Shown here: piece after piece, positions 51,850 to 58,888 of the stretch
Layout: every line of letters starts with the position of its first letter
Numbering within the stretch: position 1 is the first letter of the stretch
Assembly (NCBI RefSeq): GCF_000373105.1
Contig: NZ_KB890429.1
Coordinates: forward strand, 42,265 to 106,264
Direction: 5' to 3'
Length of the DNA: 64,000 bases
Source of the DNA: Neolewinella persica DSM 23188
Lineage (GTDB): Bacteria; Bacteroidota; Bacteroidia; Chitinophagales; Saprospiraceae
The notes under the pieces: generated by a model
Told to the model about the DNA's origin: nothing
The model's input: the letters and a program-made list of their open reading frames with translations, nothing else
Databases searched by the model: none
Made by a program: the position numbers and the translations under genes

Positions 51850-52917
51850 CTATTGGCAGTGCTTAGCAATCAACTCCACCAGGCCTTCAGCCCCCCGTGC
51901 CAGTACGTCAAAGCAGGGCAATCCAGTTTCTTCTGTAACTGCCGCACAGGCTGCATCGATCTCGTCATCAGTCAGGCCTTCGTGGTTGAGCGTGATAGCC
52001 ACTACGTCCTTACCCGAAACGACCTTGATTGCGTTGATCTGCTCCTCCAGCGAGTGAAGCCGGTAGCCGGGAAAACCGTCATATTCCTTGCGCGTTGGTG
52101 CGTGCTGGAGTACCACAAAGTCCGGACGGCCAGCGGCCAGAATCTCGAATCCGCCAGGGTAAGCCGGGTTCATCAGGCTGCCCTGGCCTTCGATCACAAT
52201 GACATCAGGAGACTCGTTGCGGTAGGCGCTTACCACCGCGTGTTCAATCTCTCCGGCAACGAAGTCATTGATGCAGCTGTCCATGATCATCGAATACTTC
52301 GCACCCTGCATCCAGCCCGTTTGGCCGGTGCCGATCATTTCGGCCTTCCGGCCGGCGTCCCTTAAACCATGAACCAAAAGCCAGGCCGTCGTCCGTTTCC
52401 CGATGGCGGAGTCGGTGCCAAGTACCGCGATTTTGAGGCAGTCTACCGACTCAATGTCGCCACTAAAGAAGTGCAGCGTATCCCGGTCCGGCGTTTTGCG
52501 GACATCGCGGATTCGGAGCCCTTTTTGCTGCGCTTTTTCGGCAATCGCCGGGTCGTTGGACAGGAAGTCGTGTAAGCCTGAATCCAGGTGGAGGCCGTAG
52601 TCGAGTGCTTCGGCCATAGTTGCCCGCGCTGAAGCCGGTAATCGGCCACCATCGGGTGCCAGGCCAACTACGAGGTAGTTGGCCTTCGAGACTTTTGTCA
52701 TCGCGTCAGAAAGGGTGGCAAAAACGGGGATGCCGTTCGGCTTCCCGTCCAGCACCATTCCGGCGTCCTGGCCCGCATAGCGTGAGTCGATGACGCCAAG
52801 TACTTCGTAGCGATAAGTGAAGCGAACCAGCCCGTGAGCTGTCTTGCCGTTTGGTGTGTTAAAGGCACCTTCGCAGTAAACGATGGCGCGGCCGTCGATG
52901 GGTTTGTTTTTGGTCAT
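51850..52917 (-). CDS. DUF1611 / DgcN-like protein
   Basis: The 355-residue protein has an N-terminal Rossmann-like domain (Y-E-V-L-G-V-I-D-S-R-Y-A-G) and a C-terminal P-loop-type domain with V-L-G-T-D-S-A-I-G-K-R-T-T (about 165-178), G-T-G-Q-T-G-W-M-Q-G and I-E-G-Q-G-S-L-M-N-P. DUF1611 members include DgcN, reported as an N-acetyltransferase for D-glutamate (from memory). It neighbours a dipeptide epimerase and a threonine-synthase-like enzyme on the same strand, which supports a D-Glu or muropeptide role. Confidence 0.88.
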   Translation of the reverse strand: MTKNKPIDGRAIVYCEGAFNTPNGKTAHGLVRFTYRYEVLGVIDSRYAGQDAGMVLDGKPNGIPVFATLSDAMTKVSKANYLVVGLAPDGGRLPASARATMAEALDYGLHLDSGLHDFLSNDPAIAEKAQQKGLRIRDVRKTPDRDTLHFFSGDIESVDCLKIAVLGTDSAIGKRTTAWLLVHGLRDAGRKAEMIGTGQTGWMQGAKYSMIMDSCINDFVAGEIEHAVVSAYRNESPDVIVIEGQGSLMNPAYPGGFEILAAGRPDFVVLQHAPTRKEYDGFPGYRLHSLEEQINAIKVVSGKDVVAITLNHEGLTDDEIDAACAAVTEETGLPCFDVLARGAEGLVELIAKHCQ

Positions 52918-52966
52918 GTTGGTTTTTGGTCTTGTTTTGGCAGGACGCGCTCGCCCCCAAATTATT

Positions 52967-54007
52967 TTAACGCTTAGCGGTAAGCACCGCTACGTGTGTT
53001 CCTTCTGGTAATACGCCTTCTTCCTGCATTTTTAGCAGGGCAATCAGCCCCGCCGTTGAAGCGGGGAGAACGCGTAGGGCCTCTCGATCACTGAGGTAAG
53101 CGGCCATCTTGCGCATGCGCTCGTCGCTGATATTGTAGGCCAGGCCGCCGGATCGATAAACAGCAGACAGCGCTTCCTCACCGTCGAAACTGTGCCAGTT
53201 GATCAGCGGTTCGTTAATGATGGTCTCGCGAATTTTGGCCGGGTCCAGGTCGACGCAGTTTTTAAACCCCTTACGAAAGGAATGGACAATGGGGTTTTTA
53301 GCTGTAGCAGAAGCTGCGATCATCATAGTCTCTTGGCCGTCACCAAGGCCACGGTGGATGCCAGCCAGCAGCGTCCCGTTGGAAACGGGAACGGCACAAC
53401 TGACGGGAGCATAACCCAATTCTTTTCGTAGTTCCTTGCCCACGCCAGCGTAGGCCATTAGTTGCAATTCGGTATTCAGCCCACCAGGGTTAGCGTCGTA
53501 CCAGCCTTCTTTGCTGGCCCTCTCGCTGCTGAGCAGAACTACTTCCTCATAGCTACCCTCCGGCCGATATATCTGCCCGTTGAGCAATTCCATTTCAGGA
53601 AGGCGATGTGTATGGTAACCGGCAGGGATGAATATGTGGCACTTTATCCCGGCTAACTTTGCGGCTAATGCTACGGCCACGCCGTAGTTGCCACAGGTAG
53701 CCAGAGCAATGCCATCGAAGCCCCGGTGCAGGGCGTCTTCCACCTGGGCAAAGGCTATTCGGTCTTTTTGGGTACCCGATGGGTTGTCGCCCTCGAACTT
53801 CAGGTAGATGTCCGCCAGACCGAAGTCGCGTTCAATAGAACGTGACCGGCGAAGCCAGGTGTTACCTACTTCGAGGTTGGTAATCCGGCGAAAGGCCACT
53901 AACCTTTCTTCCCGGTCAATGCTGGGATCACTTGAGCGAAGACTCTCTTCTCGGGCCACAGACCCCACATTATTATTCGCCGTCTTTACGGCGTCCCGAA
54001 GGGTCAT
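52967..54007 (-). CDS. threonine synthase-like PLP enzyme
   Basis: The 346-residue fold-type II PLP enzyme has N-P-S-G-T-Q-K-D-R, where Lys is the Schiff-base residue, C-G-N-Y-G-V-A-V-A, and a P-V-S-N-G-T-L-L-A-G phosphate-binding loop. It resembles threonine synthase but does not show the longer N-terminal domain of that enzyme. It is 50 bp upstream of the DUF1611 gene on the same strand, so probably in one operon. The substrate may be a D- or beta-modified amino acid (inference). Confidence 0.85.
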   Translation of the reverse strand: MTLRDAVKTANNNVGSVAREESLRSSDPSIDREERLVAFRRITNLEVGNTWLRRSRSIERDFGLADIYLKFEGDNPSGTQKDRIAFAQVEDALHRGFDGIALATCGNYGVAVALAAKLAGIKCHIFIPAGYHTHRLPEMELLNGQIYRPEGSYEEVVLLSSERASKEGWYDANPGGLNTELQLMAYAGVGKELRKELGYAPVSCAVPVSNGTLLAGIHRGLGDGQETMMIAASATAKNPIVHSFRKGFKNCVDLDPAKIRETIINEPLINWHSFDGEEALSAVYRSGGLAYNISDERMRKMAAYLSDREALRVLPASTAGLIALLKMQEEGVLPEGTHVAVLTAKR

Positions 54008-54080
54008 CTATTGTTATTTATAGCCGTCATCGGCACTTACAAGTACTTTTTGCCTTCATCAAATATTGGATGTAAGATAA

Positions 54081-54116
54081 AAAAAACAGCTGGTGGTTCG
54101 CGAAAACCACCAGCTG
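54081..54116 (-). terminator. rho-independent terminator
   Basis: CAGCTGGTGGTT (54087-54098) and AACCACCAGCTG (54105-54116) form a perfect 12-bp stem, followed on the minus strand by an eight-T run. It ends the Lys-rich gene at 54153-54326. Confidence 0.95.
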
Positions 54117-54152
54117 CAGATCTTGTTACACCGAAAATGGGCAAACAAGTAC

Positions 54153-54326
54153 TTACTTCTTCTTAGTCTTGCTTTGGTTAATCAGCGAGGCTCCTTTTTT
54201 ACCTGGTTTGCCAGCTGGTGCTGCCAATTTATTCTTTCCTTCGCGAAGCGCCTTTTTCTTGGCTTTTTCGGCTTCGGCGTTTTTCTTGGCCAGGGCGGTT
54301 TTGGAGGCTTTTGTAGTGGTAGGCAT
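54153..54326 (-). CDS. Lys/Ala-rich small basic protein
   Basis: This 57-residue protein is almost half Lys and Ala, with K-A-K-K-K-A-L-R and a K-T-K-K-K end. It resembles short histone-H1-like or nucleoid-binding tails; the exact family is not known to me. The ATG at 54326 starts M-P-T-T-T-K. Its own strong terminator follows 37 bp after the stop, which supports a real expressed gene. Confidence 0.65.
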   Translation of the reverse strand: MPTTTKASKTALAKKNAEAEKAKKKALREGKNKLAAPAGKPGKKGASLINQSKTKKK

Positions 54327-54608
54327 GGTGAATCTATGCTTAATTGTTGAGGTTAATGGTTGCATACGACCAGCCTTATCGGCTGGCACCCCATAAAGAG
54401 TCGATAAGGGCACTTTGGTCACCAAAAAAAGCAGATTTTTTTTTAAAAAATCTTTTCTTTTTCTTTCCTCAAAATTGTCCAAAGCAACCTGCGATCAACC
54501 CATCACCCGATAGATGGAGCGATGAATTGAAAAAGTATTGTCTAACGCAGTAAATCAAGAAGTGATACCCTACGAATAGCTGACTTCTAAGATTTATTGC
54601 ACAACCGA

Positions 54609-54980
54609 TTAGTCCTCGTCCTGATCAATTTCAGTTTCCTCGTCGATCAACTCGTCGGGGTCAATATCCGCCGCTACGATGTTGTCGTCTTCATCCTCGT
54701 CAAGCCTGTCTTTGTACTCTTCACGGGCCTCGTCAAGCAGGTTGCCGTCATCATCGTAGTCGTCGTCGTCATCAATTATGATCAGGGCTTCGCTCTTTGT
54801 CATCCGGATGAGGTAGTACTTCTCTTCGGTTTCAAAAGGGAGTGCACTGTTTAGGCGGCCATCCACATCCGTAAACCGAACTAGTGAATCGACAAAACCT
54901 TCTGGGTACTTCAACTTGATTTGCTGCAGTACCTCCTCATCAAGTTTTTCGTAGTTCTTTATTACTCGTGGCTTATTCAT
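54609..54980 (-). CDS. acidic hypothetical protein
   Basis: This 123-residue protein has a compact N-terminal part (K-P-R-V-I-K-N-Y-E-K-L-D-E-E-V near residue 3) with an A-L-P-F-E-T-E-E-K-Y-Y-L-I-R-M-T motif, and an Asp/Glu-rich C-terminal half (about 70-123). It looks like a conserved Bacteroidota protein of unknown function, and the acidic tail could balance the basic proteins nearby (inference). Confidence 0.72.
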   Translation of the reverse strand: MNKPRVIKNYEKLDEEVLQQIKLKYPEGFVDSLVRFTDVDGRLNSALPFETEEKYYLIRMTKSEALIIIDDDDDYDDDGNLLDEAREEYKDRLDEDEDDNIVAADIDPDELIDEETEIDQDED

Positions 54981-55038
54981 TTAGGATGCGGTATTAGATC
55001 TTGTGAAACTAGTGTCCATTAGATCAATGGCCCACCTT

Positions 55039-55251
55039 CTATTTCTTGCCAAAGGTAAAGGCACCGGCAACAAAGCACACAATGCTCAGTACGCCGTAAA
55101 GAATAGCGGTGGTCTGCGCGCCCTGGTCGGTAGCTCCAATTTCGAGGCCAAGGACTTCAACGTCGGCAGAAGAGCCCTGAAAGGTGGTGATGCCGAGGTA
55201 AGCAAAGACGATGCCTGCAACGACGAGGATAATAGGAAGTATAGCTTTCAT
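55039..55251 (-). CDS. small two-helix membrane protein
   Basis: The 70-residue protein has two membrane segments (about 4-24 and 46-66) joined by a short polar loop. The pattern (K-A-I-L-P-I-I-L-V-V-A-G-I-V, then T-A-I-L-Y-G-V-L) is close to small DUF3185-type proteins, but this is a weak resemblance. It is a likely stress-related or housekeeping membrane protein, unassigned. Confidence 0.6.
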   Translation of the reverse strand: MKAILPIILVVAGIVFAYLGITTFQGSSADVEVLGLEIGATDQGAQTTAILYGVLSIVCFVAGAFTFGKK

Positions 55252-55363
55252 AGTAAGGTGATTTTGATTATCCCTATAAGCAGCTAATACCTGGTGGATG
55301 TTCGACCACGAAGATCTATCTTCATCTTTTAATGTGCAAAACACAAGCTTAAATTAAACTGTG

Positions 55364-55371
55364 TATATTTG
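55364..55371 (+). promoter_or_regulatory. -7 box before dctP
   Basis: TATATTTG is an exact Bacteroidota -7 box. It overlaps the TTG that would be the longest dctP start, so translation must begin downstream if this promoter is used. Confidence 0.6.
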
Positions 55372-56466
55372 ACACGAATTAAAATCGATCACTTGCTTGC
55401 CGATAAAAATACCGTCGTAGTTCCTTCACTGCTCCCGTTAACGTACCCTGCACCTGCGGCCGCGCCCACTACCTACGTACCTTTTCGGGCACCGGGGTGG
55501 CTATTGTTGTTTGGGTTACTGTTTGCTTTTTCCGGTTGCGCAACGAACGATGGGGTCCAGACTTTACGCCTGGCCCATACCCTTGATCCTACCCACCCCG
55601 TTCATGCCGGGCTGGTCAGGATGGGAGAAGCCCTGGATTCAATTAGTGGCGGGAAAATGCAAATCAAAATCTATTCTTCCGGCCAGCTGGGGTCAGAAAA
55701 ACAGTGCCTGGAGTTGTTACAGCTTGGTTCTTTGGCCATGACGAAAGTCTCCGCTGCCGTGATGGAGAATTTTACGCCAGCTTATGGCGTCCTCAGTCTG
55801 CCCTACCTGTTTACTGATCGGGAAAACAGCTTCCGGGTGTTAGATGGCGAGGTTGGTCAGGAAATTCTGAGTCAGGGGGCGGAGGTGCGTCTGCGTGGTC
55901 TTACTTTCTTCGACTCCGGCACGCGTTGCTTCTACACCAAAGACGGGCCGGTAAGAACCCCTGCCGACCTGGTGGGCAAAAAAGTGAGGGTGATGAACAG
56001 TGCAACGGCCGTAAACATGGTCAAGACCCTCGGTGGATCACCAACGCCGATTAGTTATGGTGAATTATATACGGCACTGCAACAAGGTGTCGTAGACGCG
56101 GCGGAGAACAATCTGCCAAGCTATTATACCAGCCGGCATTATGAGGTCACCCCGTTTTACAGTTATGATGAGCACACGTCCATTCCGGATGTGATCATCA
56201 TTGGTACGGCCACCTGGGATGCCCTGGACGACCAAGGCCGTACCTGGCTACGCGAGGCCGCTGCCGTCGGTACTGATTACCAACGCAGCATTTGGCGCGC
56301 CGCTGAATTAGAGGCAGTCGCCACCCTTGAAAAGGAGGGGGTCACCTTCACCAAAGTAGATGGTGCTGCCTTCCGTGAGGCCGTAAAGCCCATGTACGTC
56401 ACCGCACGAAAGCATCCAGTGCTTGGGCCGTTGTTGGACCGGATACAAGCTCAGCAAAGTGAATGA
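55369..56466 (+). CDS. dctP: TRAP transporter solute-binding lipoprotein DctP
   Basis: The protein (up to 365 residues) has a lipobox F-S-G-C at about 54-57 followed by a DctP-type binding domain: L-R-L-A-H-T-L-D-P-T-H-P, Y-S-S-G-Q-L-G-S-E, G-K-K-V-R-V-M-N-S (the Arg that binds the carboxylate) and E-N-N-L-P-S-Y-Y. It delivers an organic acid, probably a C4-dicarboxylate or sugar acid, to DctQM. No ATG or GTG is in frame before the signal peptide, so the start (TTG or CTG, 55369 or later) is unsure; the 18-bp element codes for P-A-P-A-A-A-P if the longest form is right. Confidence 0.85.
   Translation: MTRIKIDHLLADKNTVVVPSLLPLTYPAPAAAPTTYVPFRAPGWLLLFGLLFAFSGCATNDGVQTLRLAHTLDPTHPVHAGLVRMGEALDSISGGKMQIKIYSSGQLGSEKQCLELLQLGSLAMTKVSAAVMENFTPAYGVLSLPYLFTDRENSFRVLDGEVGQEILSQGAEVRLRGLTFFDSGTRCFYTKDGPVRTPADLVGKKVRVMNSATAVNMVKTLGGSPTPISYGELYTALQQGVVDAAENNLPSYYTSRHYEVTPFYSYDEHTSIPDVIIIGTATWDALDDQGRTWLREAAAVGTDYQRSIWRAAELEAVATLEKEGVTFTKVDGAAFREAVKPMYVTARKHPVLGPLLDRIQAQQSE
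55449..55466 (+). repeat. dispersed 18-bp element, copy 16
   Basis: TGCACCTGCGGCCGCGCC, preceded by GTACCC, within the leader or N-terminus of dctP. It makes an inverted pair with copy 17 that brackets the TRAP operon. Confidence 0.9.
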
Positions 56467-56468
56467 GG

Positions 56469-56567
56469 GAATTATAGAATGAGTGAATATGGGGCAGGAA
56501 TTGCCTCGTTTTTCTGTGTTCTCATTCCGCCATTCTCTAATTCATCCACTCACTCATTCTCTAATTC
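56469..56567. repeat. 18-bp inverted repeat between dctP and dctQ
   Basis: GAATTATAGAATGAGTGA (56469-56486) is complementary to 56550-56567 with one mismatch; the 63-nt spacer holds a second direct copy of CATTCTCTAATTC. The structure would sit between dctP and dctQ in the mRNA and may protect the dctP part or hold dctQ translation down. Confidence 0.85.
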
Positions 56568-56579
56568 TCCCATTCTCTT

Positions 56580-57035
56580 ATGACAAAAATTGCTACCTAT
56601 CTGGGGTACTTCTGCGCCGCCCTCCTTGCCGTCCAGGTAAGTGTGGTGCTTTGGGGCGTATTTACCCGCTACGCAATTGGAGACCAGGCGGGCTGGACCG
56701 AGGAATTGGCCCGTTACCTGCTCATCTGGATTAGCCTGTTGGGATCAGCCTATGCCGTGGCCAACCGAAGCCACATCGCGATTTCTTTGTTGCCCGATAG
56801 CCTGGAAGGTACGCGTAAGCGAAACCTGGACCGGGTCATCGACCTGTTGATCCTGATTTTTGCGGTGGGCGTTCTGGTCATCGGTGGAGCCTATTTTGTA
56901 TGGCTGGCCTTTAGCCTGGGGCAACGCGCACCAACGCTCGATATTCCCATTGGCATCGTTTATCTGGCCGTACCACTGGCCGGGCTCCTAATCTCTTTCT
57001 TTCAACTTAAAGACATCATTTATGGACGGCCTTGA
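56580..57035 (+). CDS. dctQ: TRAP transporter small permease DctQ
   Basis: The 151-residue membrane protein has four helices (about 7-27, 46-64, 83-108, 120-142) and the R-Y-A-I-G-D-Q-A-G-W-T-E-E-L-A-R DctQ signature. It couples DctP and DctM. The 3' end overlaps dctM by 14 bp, so translation of the two is coupled. Confidence 0.93.
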   Translation: MTKIATYLGYFCAALLAVQVSVVLWGVFTRYAIGDQAGWTEELARYLLIWISLLGSAYAVANRSHIAISLLPDSLEGTRKRNLDRVIDLLILIFAVGVLVIGGAYFVWLAFSLGQRAPTLDIPIGIVYLAVPLAGLLISFFQLKDIIYGRP

Positions 57036-58317
57036 AGTCGCGATCATGATCGTTAGTTTTCTGGCCCTCCTAAGCTTGGGGGTTCCCGTAGCCTGGACGT
57101 TGGGACTAACGGCATTCATCACCCTACTCACTACAATGGATAGTCTGGTCGCTGCCGGTACCGTCGCCCAGCGTATGGCCACGGGGCTCGATAGTTTTAG
57201 CCTGTTGGCGATTCCTTTCTTTATCCTGGCCGGACAGCTCATGAACCGGGGTGGTTTAGCCAAAAGGCTGATCGACTTTGCCCGGGCACTGGTCGGGCCT
57301 TTACCTGGCGGGCTTGCGGCCGTCAACGTAGTTGCAGCAATGCTCTTCGGTGCCATTGCCGGCTCCGCCGCTGCTGCGGCGAGTGCCATCGGTACAATCA
57401 TGACCAAAACAATGGAAGACGAAGGTTACCCCCGGCCGTTTTCTGCGGCGGTAAATATTACCTCCGCTACTACGGGGCTGATCATCCCACCCAGTAATGT
57501 CCTGATCGTTTACAGCCTGGCTTCGGGCGGTGTCAGTATTGCTGCCTTATTTGTAGCCGGCTATGTCCCGGGGATTCTTACCGGTATGTTGCTTATTCTG
57601 GCGGCGGCCATTTACGCTAAGCGGAAGGGATATCCCAATGGTGCGCCATGGAAAATTACCACCATGCTCAAGACCGCCGGTGCGGCCTTCCCAAGTATGT
57701 TGTTATTGGTGGTGGTAATCGGTGGTATCGTCGGAGGAATTTTCACGGCAACGGAAGCCTCCGCAGTAGCGGTGCTTTACTGCCTGGTTCTCGCCTTTGT
57801 GTACCGCGAATTGAATTGGAAAGACCTGCCAGCTGTGTTTGCCGAAAGTGTCAATACAACGGCCATCGTATTGCTGCTGGTCGCTACATCACTTGCCCTT
57901 AGCTGGGTAATGAGTTACGAGAACCTGCCACAAGCCATCACCGCAGGGTTATTGGGAGTAAGTAATAACCCAATCATTATATTGTTACTAATAAATCTCA
58001 TACTGCTGGCAGTTGGTATTTTTATGGACATGACCCCCGCCGTGCTGATTTTTACGCCGATCTTTTTACCCGTCGTCACGGAGTTGGGGATGGACCCAAT
58101 CCATTTTGGTATCATGATGGTACTTAACCTGTGCATCGGCTTATGCACACCGCCTGTCGGTACCGTACTCTTTGTCGGGGTAGGGGTGGCTGAAATTAAG
58201 CTGACCCAGGTACTCAGGCCATTGGCGCCATTGTTTCTGGTGATGTTGGTGGCCTTAATTGCGGTAACCTTTATCCCGGGGCTCTCGCTTTGGTTACCTA
58301 ATCTTCTTCTTGACTAG
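57022..58317 (+). CDS. dctM: TRAP transporter large permease DctM
   Basis: The 431-residue Na+-driven permease has about twelve helices and the DctM motifs I-P-F-F-I-L-A-G near residue 68, G-A-I-A-G-S-A-A-A-A-A-S-A-I-G, and I-I-P-P-S-N in the first half, with D-M-T-P-A and C-I-G-L-C-T-P-P-V-G in the second. It imports the substrate bound by DctP. The start lies inside dctQ (14-bp overlap). Confidence 0.96.
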   Translation: MDGLEVAIMIVSFLALLSLGVPVAWTLGLTAFITLLTTMDSLVAAGTVAQRMATGLDSFSLLAIPFFILAGQLMNRGGLAKRLIDFARALVGPLPGGLAAVNVVAAMLFGAIAGSAAAAASAIGTIMTKTMEDEGYPRPFSAAVNITSATTGLIIPPSNVLIVYSLASGGVSIAALFVAGYVPGILTGMLLILAAAIYAKRKGYPNGAPWKITTMLKTAGAAFPSMLLLVVVIGGIVGGIFTATEASAVAVLYCLVLAFVYRELNWKDLPAVFAESVNTTAIVLLLVATSLALSWVMSYENLPQAITAGLLGVSNNPIIILLLINLILLAVGIFMDMTPAVLIFTPIFLPVVTELGMDPIHFGIMMVLNLCIGLCTPPVGTVLFVGVGVAEIKLTQVLRPLAPLFLVMLVALIAVTFIPGLSLWLPNLLLD

Positions 58318-58888
58318 GCCTCAGTGTAGTGAGTTGGAGAGGGACTGAGTCACTGAGTTGGCTACCGCCAGTACCGTTCACTGCGCTTCGCTAGCTCACC
58401 TAAGGCGAATGAGAGCAGCGAAATGAGTGGTAGCAGCGGCAGCACTACTAGACTACTAGACTAAATACAAGGGCGCGGCCGCAGGTGCACATATACGTGG
58501 AATTAGCAATGGGTAAAGCATTGGTAATGCACTTAAATAGGCGGTATGATGATTAAAGTCTAATTGTACCCTCGTAATTCTTGGTGTATAGGGAAGTTAT
58601 TGCTTATGTTTGCGTGACTTATTTTTTCTAAAGAGCACTGAATTCATCGGATATCTCCGATTTTGATTAGCCTACTACACACCTAAGTAATAACAGAAAA
58701 GAACTAAAGATCACAGCGTTCACGGGCCTGCCCGGGTACGCTTTGCGTATTTTGGATTGGTTGAAAAATGCCAAATCCTAAACTCAATAAAAACTGCGGC
58801 TCAGGCCGAGAAACATATTTTTACACTGTTTTATAACCCAAAATCGTCCTTATAAATTGGCGTTCATCCCGAACAAATCGTTTTCCCT
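58318..58888. other. intergenic region after TRAP operon
   Basis: The first 150 bp hold repetitive ACTGAGT/AGTGAG motifs and a loose inverted repeat (about 58375-58440), then the 18-bp element at 58472-58489. The remaining 400 bp are A/T-richer and likely contain the promoter of the giant gene (TATAAATTGG near 58850), but I see no clear box. No ORF is credible. Confidence 0.6.
58472..58489 (-). repeat. dispersed 18-bp element, copy 17
   Basis: GGCGCGGCCGCAGGTGCA, the closing inverted copy 154 bp after dctM. Confidence 0.92.

Noticed and set aside
224-58489. The 18-bp element as a simple promoter
   Set aside because: Seven copies are antisense just after stop codons and two are in coding sequence, so a promoter role alone does not fit, although some forward copies overlap promoter-like sequence.
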